Positions 8,612 through 13,391 of a DNA stretch of 13,391 bases are shown in pieces (positions within the stretch are counted from its first letter, which is position 1; every line of letters starts with the position of its first letter). The position numbers were made by a program, and so were the translations under genes. The notes below the pieces were generated by a model, which worked only from the letters and a program-made list of their open reading frames with translations, made no database searches and had not been told where the DNA came from. This DNA comes from Terfezia claveryi (Eukaryota; Ascomycota; Pezizomycetes; Pezizales; Pezizaceae), in the NCBI GenBank assembly GCA_015179025.1, contig WHUX01000703.1, positions 1 through 13,391 on the forward strand, read 5' to 3'.

Positions 8612-8617
8612 CTGCAT

Positions 8618-8904
8618 TTAATCTTGATGTCAGTTTGTAGGTACAAGTAAATTCTGTAAGAGGACACTTACTGCCTATCTACTCCTCCATGAGATGGCGA
8701 ACTACCGCATTGGACAAAGGGTGTCTGGCGGGTCTGGTGGTCTGGCCGGTACCAGCACTAATGCAGATAAAAGACCAGAACTCCAACAAGTATCTATAAT
8801 CGTCTGCCTGTAATCCAATATTGTTCTGACATTATTGTAGAGATCTCGAGAGGCCGAGAAGGCGTCAAGTAAGGGCCAGAGAAGACTTGGACTAGCCTCG
8901 TTTG
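8618..8904 (-). other. Upstream region of the transposase, with a possible 5'-UTR intron
   Basis: Directly upstream of the transposase ATG, the minus strand has CAG|GTAAGT at 8671 and ends CTGACATCAAG at 8623. That would make a 49-nt intron with strong donor, CTGAC branch and AG acceptor. The sequence before it has an ATG soon followed by TAG, so it would be untranslated or decayed. A 72-codon minus frame at 8702-8920 runs into the LTR and has no family signature. No TIR or TATA could be identified. The last five bases, GTTTG (8900-8904), are the expected left target duplication of the next LTR element. Confidence 0.4.
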
Positions 8905-10057
8905 TGTCACGGGGTGACATCCAGCCCTACCAAAGGTACTTGGGCCCTTAAAGAACGACCCTAGAATCTATATGAACTCTAGGTACACTCTTAGCAGTGT
9001 GGTGCAAACGTTTCTAATACTTTACTATAAGAGTTAAGTATATGAAATGGGTATGAACCTCAGAGTGGTTTATAATTATCCTAGATGGTTAAAACCCTTA
9101 TGGAACGTCCATAGACCCTTGAGGGAGCTACGGTTTAAGTTTCATAAGAATCCGATTAATGGTTCAATAGTTATACTCAGATTAATATGCTGACTATATA
9201 TATATGCTAGCTATATTAGCTGTTACCCTGAAGTCTTGGCGTTACCGTGAATATTGAATTATTACCCTGAACTGCAGGAAAATAATTCGGTAAAAATAAC
9301 TAAAAAAATGAAGGACCGAGGGCGCACTTTAGACCAAAGTGCGTCCAGTGACACTATAAGGGAGTGCGCCAGGACAGAGGCCAAAGGTAGGGCCAAAACA
9401 TAAAGTTCTCCGAATTTAATGTTTCAAGGTTCTATCTAAGCCTACTCTTCGTCCTGATTCCATTTCTGTAATCCTTTTTATGATCGGAGTTAAACTCATG
9501 GAGATATATGACTTTTAATATGGTCATATAGGTTCACGAGGAGGTTTACTTATTATTGGTAATAACTCCGTAAATAACTTGGGTATCGAGATAAATTAAG
9601 AATCTATATTCTTCTATGCGTTGATACCTTTCCAATGGTAATCTACTTGTGACCTACGGTTCTCTATTATAGAGTTATGTGCAGTTGAAAATTATTTTCA
9701 ATGGATACTAACACTATTAAGTGAATATTGCCGGAAACATAATTAGATGCCTTCGGATATTGTCGGATGGTAATTCGATAGTATCGGGGATTGGTAACGT
9801 ATCTGAAATTGAATTTAGGTGTCTCGGATAAGAATTCTTTAATAGGATAAGCAAGCTATAAGCGAAGTATGTATAACATGCAGACATGGGAATATTCTCT
9901 ACCTTCGGGTTAGTAACTTGTGACAACGAGTGCAGATAGCAACTGCATTAACAAAGGTGTGGATGGCATAACACTTAGGAAGAAATTCCAAGGTGACAGG
10001 TAGGCCCGCGTTTTATAAAATATTTTTATCATAAGAATATCTACAAACACTACGGGA

Positions 10058-10065
10058 TATAAATA
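10058..10065 (+). promoter_or_regulatory. Likely TATA box of the 5' LTR
   Basis: TATAAATA sits in the same conserved block as in the solo LTR, with the flanking GGGA and GTGCAAGTAGTTCCGG unchanged. It would drive the genomic transcript through gag and pol. Confidence 0.5.
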
Positions 10066-10183
10066 GTGCAAGTAGTTCCGGTTGAATTGATTCTACCACC
10101 AGCGAGTATTCGAAAGCAAGAGCACCTTGAGTATACAAAGCCTACAAAGTTCTAAGTCTTGAGTTAACTTTACGTTCAAGCAT

Positions 10184-10294
10184 ATAGGATTTATTTTGTG
10201 TTGCGAAATAAGATCCATCGTAAGGAACTACAGTTGGATTGAACTTTACTGCTATAGGATTGATATTCTGTGTTGCAGAATAGATATCGTTGCG
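10184..10294 (+). repeat. Duplicated hairpin motif in R/U5 of the 5' LTR
   Basis: The two ATAGGAT...TGTGTTGC blocks begin at 10184 and 10254, at the same 70-bp step as in the solo LTR. Their stem arms (TTATTT/AAATAA and ATTCTG/CAGAAT) are unchanged between the LTRs, although surrounding bases differ. They would lie in the 5' untranslated leader of the transcript. Confidence 0.58.
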
Positions 10295-10360
10295 GCAGCA
10301 AATTACGGCCGTCCTAATAGTTGCAAGAGTGCTATCAGTCAATAGGGCCCCCGTGACATT

Positions 10361-10369
10361 ACTTTGTAG
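10361..10369 (+). promoter_or_regulatory. Candidate primer-binding site of the self-priming type
   Basis: ACTTTGTAG begins two bases after the LTR end, where a primer-binding site is expected. It lacks the TGG start that pairs with a tRNA CCA end. Its reverse complement, CTACAAAGT, occurs inside the LTR at 10142-10150, downstream of the TATA box and so potentially near the 5' end of the transcript. Tf1-type elements prime reverse transcription with the 5' end of their own RNA in this way. The match is 9 bp and unbroken. The start of transcription is not known, so this remains a hypothesis. Confidence 0.4.
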
Positions 10370-10410
10370 CCAGTGATTCTCATTATCATTTGCTATTATA
10401 CTCTCAAATC

Positions 10411-12414
10411 ATGTCTAGTTCACAGACACCAAGAGGGTCTCGCCAACCCTACCAACCCCTTACATTCCCAGATGTCACACCCCGTGCCATCACCCAAAGA
10501 CCACATAACCTTCCGCAATCCGAAACAGATACGGAAGATGACCTAATAGTCATGCCAATGGAAGATATTCTATCTCGAGGAGTAGAATCTTCCGCCACCC
10601 CATATACTCTCCAGCTGAGTTAACAACATTCCCACCTGGCTTATTAGAGCGATTTGGACAACCTTCCCGAAGGCCTCCTCATCGAACAGCCAGTAATGCC
10701 TCATCACAACGTCCCACCCAACCACCACACGTCCCACATGACCGTCTCGACCAAGTTTAAGCCAAGAGGAATATGATCAATTATTGGCTCATATTGTTCG
10801 AGACGGATCTATCGAGTTTGACCGGCAACGAGCCGAGATTGCTGACCTTACAAGAGGTCTTAACGCTCAAGCAAGCCTCCTAAAAGAAGCTCAAGATGCT
10901 TACAGAGTTATCTTTGAAGGAGCAATGGCTATATATGAAGATCTAAAGTTGTTACGACAGCAGGTCACCGAGGAAGTAGTAGCCCTAAAAGGTCAAACAG
11001 AAGGACAAGAAGATGCAGTTAAACATTTAACTGTATCTATTAGCGAGGCATTAGAAAAGCAATGGGAGGAGTTAAGCAAGAAGCTCAAGGAGGACACGAG
11101 GGCAATATTCGATGCAGCTAAGGTAAGTTTGATGGCATCAAAGCAGATGTTGTTAAACTCCATGATGGACACAGAAGGCGATCAAGCAAGAGCATGATGA
11201 TCAATTCGCAGTTGTGAGACTAACAAAGAATCGGTAGAAGAACTCTCCTGCCGAATTCAAACTCACAAAAGGAAGCTCAAAGACCTACAAGAGCAACCTT
11301 TCACCCAACAACGTCCACCTAAACGTACACGATCTATTGATAATGACATCGAGGATTTTATTATACATGTACTCGGACAGGTCCAGTACCACCTCCACCT
11401 CCTCTACCATCTCCTCCTCCACAAAAGAAAACTCGAGTTCTTTCTGAAAAGAAAGAACCCCGAAACCTCCCCCTACCTCCGAAGTTCAATGGAACTTCAA
11501 GCAAGCTGAAGGAGTTCCTAATGAAGGTAGACCACACCTTTGAACGCATGCCGCTGACATATTCTACTCATAGCGAAAAATCCTGTTCGTAGCGGATCTA
11601 CTTACAGGAGGTGCAAGCACTTGGTATTACGCAAACCAACACAAGCGTACACCAGACTCCAACTCCGGATGGGTTGAATGGACACGTTTAATGTCTTTAA
11701 ACGTGAATTCATAAATGCACACCAAAACCAGCATGAGAAGCGGATGCTAAGGTCTCCCTTCAGAAGGAGTTCCAGAAGAAAGGTGAGTTGATAAAGATTT
11801 ATCGCTCGTGTCAGGGTTCATCAGTTGGTAGCGGAACTACTACGGGAACAGCTTGGGAGCACCTGATTAGCCAATTCAGCCTGAGACTCGGGCCCATATG
11901 GTCCGAGTCAGTACTGACAAGACATTCTTGATAAGGTGCCAGCAAGTACAGAAATGTGCTTCAGGCTATAGCTAATGCCGGGTCTCAGGTTGAGTATGAG
12001 AAGGTTAGGGAGGCACATGCACAGAGCCAGTTCCGTCAAAAAGAACAGGCTGCTGGTGCGAAAAAGGAGGTACCCAATACCCCCAAGACTACGAGAAAAA
12101 ATCCGAAAACCTCAAAGATCGGATTACTAAACCAAAGCAGAAGGCGAAACCAAGCCCGATGCCAAATCCAAACCCAAGTCAATACTTCCTCCAAGAAGGA
12201 AAAAGAGCCTGGTCAAGATAAAGTCACATATGCAATGTGACAGGCTCGGAAAAAGGATGGACAGTGCATCAAGTGTGGGGACAAAACTCACATGATGGGT
12301 GACTGTACAAATGGTTGGAAACCTACGGTTGAGTCTAAGGGAAAGGGAAGGGAAAGGAGGAAGCAAAGAAAGTGGCGACAGTGTCTGCAGGAGCGGCTGT
12401 AGTAGCGCCACTTG
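10411..12414 (+). pseudogene. Ty3/gypsy gag (structural protein), frameshifted
   Basis: Gag forms the particle shell and binds the element's RNA. An ATG at 10411 opens MSSSQTPRGSRQP and an acidic segment, and the frame ends at 10623. The reading shifts to a Pro-rich frame up to 10760, then to a long charged, helical, coiled-coil-like segment to 11197 (EIADLTRGLNAQ, LKLLRQQVTEE, KQWEELSKKLKED). From about 11362 a Pro-rich linker leads into the capsid-like region: LPPKFNGTSSKLKEFLMKVD near 11474, then a frame change at the A run 11576-11580, ILFVADLLTGGASTWY near 11580, and FNVFKREF near 11682. DAKVSLQKEFQKKGEL and a basic segment (11956-12240) follow. An in-frame TGA at 12238 precedes the zinc knuckle. 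The order of parts matches a fungal gypsy gag. Every boundary is approximate. Confidence 0.75.
12265..12306 (+). other. CCHC zinc knuckle of gag (nucleocapsid)
   Basis: The frame reads CIKCGDKTHMMGDC, an exact C-x2-C-x4-H-x4-C motif, with all four zinc ligands present. It binds the element's RNA during packaging. It lies in the frame that resumes straight after the TGA at 12238-12240. A Gly/Lys/Arg-rich stretch follows. Confidence 0.88.
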
Positions 12415-12687
12415 AGGTTCAGTTTGGCATATTGTAGTGAGGATGAGTTGGATTATGGGGAAAATTCGGACTATTAGGGATGCGGGCTATCTAGTACGTC
12501 GGGTCGGATAGTCTCGCAGGATTGGTTTTCTATTTGTGTTATAAGGAATGGCATCTCTGTTGCAGTTGGAAGGAGGAACATGAAGGGGAACCTATGGATA
12601 TTGACCCTGTTTTGATTAGTTCTGTTTCTGCAATTTGTCTTCTTCTGCTATTTCTTCTCTTTCTTTATCAAATAAAAACGCAAAAAA
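12415..12687 (+). pseudogene. Gag-protease linker region, scrambled frames
   Basis: Protein-like fragments lie in different frames: an acidic SEDELDYGENSDY near 12435-12470, EEHEGEPMDIDP near 12574-12610, then a Ser-rich SSSAISSLSLSNKNAKK to 12688. A hydrophobic run in another frame (12620-12670) looks like a membrane segment, but is probably the shifted reading of the Ser-rich piece. An A7 run at 12682-12688 ends the region, and the protease frame continues from it. Confidence 0.45.
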
Positions 12688-13391
12688 AGGACAAAAAGAA
12701 AAGCTGATGATGAGGTGGCTCCTCATATTGGCGCACTCGAAAAAAGACCACGAAAGGTGGCGGTGCCGGATATTTCATTGGATGGAATTAAGGATCTCTC
12801 TTTGGCAGGAAAATCGGGTGCGAAGGTATTGAAGCGTGAAGGACTGAAATTTCTTATCTCTGTTAAGTTATCTTGGATGTACGGAGGAAATAAACGCGAA
12901 ATTTCCATTAATGCTTTGGTTGATACTGGCGCAGAAGCCACGATTTTTGATTCTTCTTTCGTTGAACAGATGATGCTGCCTTGAGTTAAGAGGGAGAAAA
13001 GACTGAGATTAGAGAGCGCCGACGGCTCGATTCTCAAGAGGTCTGGCACAGTGCAGGTTCAGAACCTGCAGATGGAGGTCCAGATGCAAGATTGGAGAAA
13101 AAGACCCTTGACCTGGTAACTGAGGTTGCGTGCCTCGAACCAGGTCTTCCACTCATTTTGGGGATGGATTGGATAAAAGCCAATTGTGATAAGCTACGGG
13201 TCACCACTCCTTATGGACTCGAGCTAAAAAGAGCGTTGGAAATCGAGGAGGTTACTAATTTCGCTGACTTTGACGAAGTACTTGCAGAGACTCAATATGT
13301 CGGATTAATTGAAATAGGGGAATGGATTATCAGAAGTTCGCTAATGGAGACGTTCGCAAGGTTATGAAAATAACAGCGACTGAAAATATCA
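12688..13391 (+). pseudogene. Ty3/gypsy aspartic protease, start of pol, broken
   Basis: The retroviral-type protease cuts the Gag-Pol polyprotein and works as a dimer. A basic start (KRKADDEVAPH, then ALEKRPRK) leads to INALVDTGAEATIFDSSFVE, with the catalytic DTGA at 12922-12933. An in-frame TGA follows at 12982-12984. The frame goes on through LRLESADGSI to about 13085, then changes by one base to the frame that carries LPLILGMDW. LILGMDW (13152-13172) is the second conserved block of gypsy proteases. That frame stops at 13365-13367, near the window edge. At least one stop and one frameshift make it inactive. Reverse transcriptase is expected next, but no RT motif is reached. Confidence 0.82.

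Larger units (their letters stand above)
3999..8617 (-). mobile_element. Plavaka-type (KDZ/EnSpm-like) DNA transposon remnant, interrupted by a solo LTR
   Basis: This spans the transposase coding region from the ATG at 8617 to the final TGA at 3999, excluding terminal sequences I could not find. Adding the readable pieces and leaving out the LTR and introns gives about 1,000 codons, a usual size for this family. The element moves, when intact, by cut-and-paste transposition catalysed by its own DDE transposase. Terminal inverted repeats were not located. They may lie beyond the tandem array on one side and between 8618 and 8904, or beyond the second LTR element, on the other. The copy is dead because of many stops, a frameshift and the LTR insertion. 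Confidence 0.85.
6341..8617 (-). pseudogene. Plavaka transposase, N-terminal and core part (5' of the LTR insertion)
   Basis: Exon 1 (8617-7832) opens at an ATG directly after an in-frame TAA. It has a C2H2 finger and ends with TGNWWWRTQ, a signature that leads into the first intron. Exon 2 (7767-7465) has LPVGCILVPVILT, then a TAG, DQTFL and MSIGNIPSHIRNKPTAQAWV, all hallmark Plavaka blocks. Exon 3 opens at 7405 with GRGYEVACADEKVR, and CPTC follows. Near 7135 a one-base frameshift leads to LPRLDTEGMKPL and RGDILHNILLGVLKYLMEW. By analogy, likely catalytic residues are D (7719-7717), D (7040-7038) and E (6860-6858, in MWSGAEMRG). A Lys/Ala/Gln-rich segment follows, then FPKLHLLSH and LPQYSTEITE up to the LTR. 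In-frame stops are TGA 8473-8471, TAG 7722-7720, TGA 6482-6480 and TAG 6446-6444. Residue roles are inferred. Confidence 0.87.
8905..10358 (+). repeat. 5' long terminal repeat (1,454 bp)
   Basis: It starts TGTCACGGGG and ends CCCCCGTGACA and matches the solo LTR end to end. In the first 125 bases I count about five differences by eye. Conserved landmarks are the terminal hairpin TGTCAC-GGG-GTGACA, the TTACCCTGAA trio, the GCACTTT/AAAGTGC dyad, the TATAAATA box and the paired TGTGTTGC hairpins. Gag begins 53 bp after its end. Confidence 0.94.
8905..13391 (+). mobile_element. Ty3/gypsy LTR retrotransposon, 5' part (runs off the window)
   Basis: The element consists of a 1,454-bp 5' LTR, a short leader, a decayed gag and a decayed protease. 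The gag zinc knuckle followed by a DTGA protease with a LILGMDW motif is the Ty3/gypsy (Metaviridae) arrangement. The pol enzymes are not reached. It shares its LTR family and orientation with the solo LTR at 4874-6335, but is a separate insertion. At least six frame changes or stops make it non-autonomous. Expected features outside the window are RT, RNase H, integrase, a near-identical 3' LTR and the target duplication GTTTG. Confidence 0.88.

Noticed and set aside
8702..8920. 72-codon minus-strand frame running from the 8905 LTR toward the transposase
   Set aside because: It starts inside the LTR, crosses the insertion border, and has no family signature. It may hold old Plavaka upstream sequence, but is not a gene.
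4874..10358. The two LTRs as the pair of one element with the 2.6-kb segment between them as its interior
   Set aside because: The left LTR has its own AAGGG duplication on both sides, the segment between is an antisense Plavaka gene continuous with sequence left of that LTR, and gag lies right of the second LTR.
12522..12707. 61-codon frame with a membrane-like hydrophobic run before the protease
   Set aside because: The hydrophobic run is the shifted reading of a CTT/TCT-rich stretch that gives a Ser-rich linker in another frame. A membrane segment is not expected between gag and protease in Ty3/gypsy elements.

Overview
This window looks like transposon-dense, gene-poor DNA from a filamentous fungus. 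Three things point that way. It holds a Plavaka (KDZ/EnSpm-like) transposase gene, a family best known from fungi. That gene has two short introns of 64 and 59 nt with fungal-type splice signals (GTATGG and GTATGA donors, a perfect TACTAAC branch site in one). It also holds a Ty3/gypsy LTR retrotransposon with a chromodomain-era fungal style of gag and protease. I see no ordinary host gene, tRNA or rRNA. The species cannot be fixed from the sequence.

Layout. Bases 1-2640 are mostly non-coding, with one short direct repeat (about 371-537) and a badly decayed minus-strand open frame (about 690-2047) that may be an old gag-like remnant. Bases 2644-3948 are a tandem array whose regular core repeats every 147 bp, each unit carrying a 17-bp palindrome. 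Bases 3999-8617 (minus strand) are one broken Plavaka transposase gene of roughly 1,000 codons: an N-terminal C2H2 zinc finger, two introns, the DDE-like core and a C-terminal domain, with seven in-frame TGA/TAG codons and one frameshift. A 1,462-bp solo LTR (4874-6335) flanked by the 5-bp duplication AAGGG sits inside this gene. Removing the LTR and one AAGGG rejoins a conserved transposase motif in frame.

Bases 8905-13391 are the left part of a second retrotransposon of the same LTR family, in the same orientation: 1,454-bp 5' LTR, a leader with a possible self-priming site, a frameshifted gag (coiled coil, capsid-like region, CCHC zinc knuckle) and a protease with DTGA and LILGMDW motifs. 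Reverse transcriptase, RNase H, integrase and the 3' LTR must lie beyond the window.

History implied: the Plavaka copy came first, two related LTR elements then landed in and just upstream of it, one collapsed to a solo LTR, and all of them decayed by point mutation and small indels. Nothing here appears able to move by itself. The most informative points are the exact solo-LTR insertion, the 147-bp palindrome-bearing array next to the Plavaka 3' end, the duplicated hairpins in the LTR leader, and the 9-nt LTR/leader complementarity suggesting self-primed reverse transcription.
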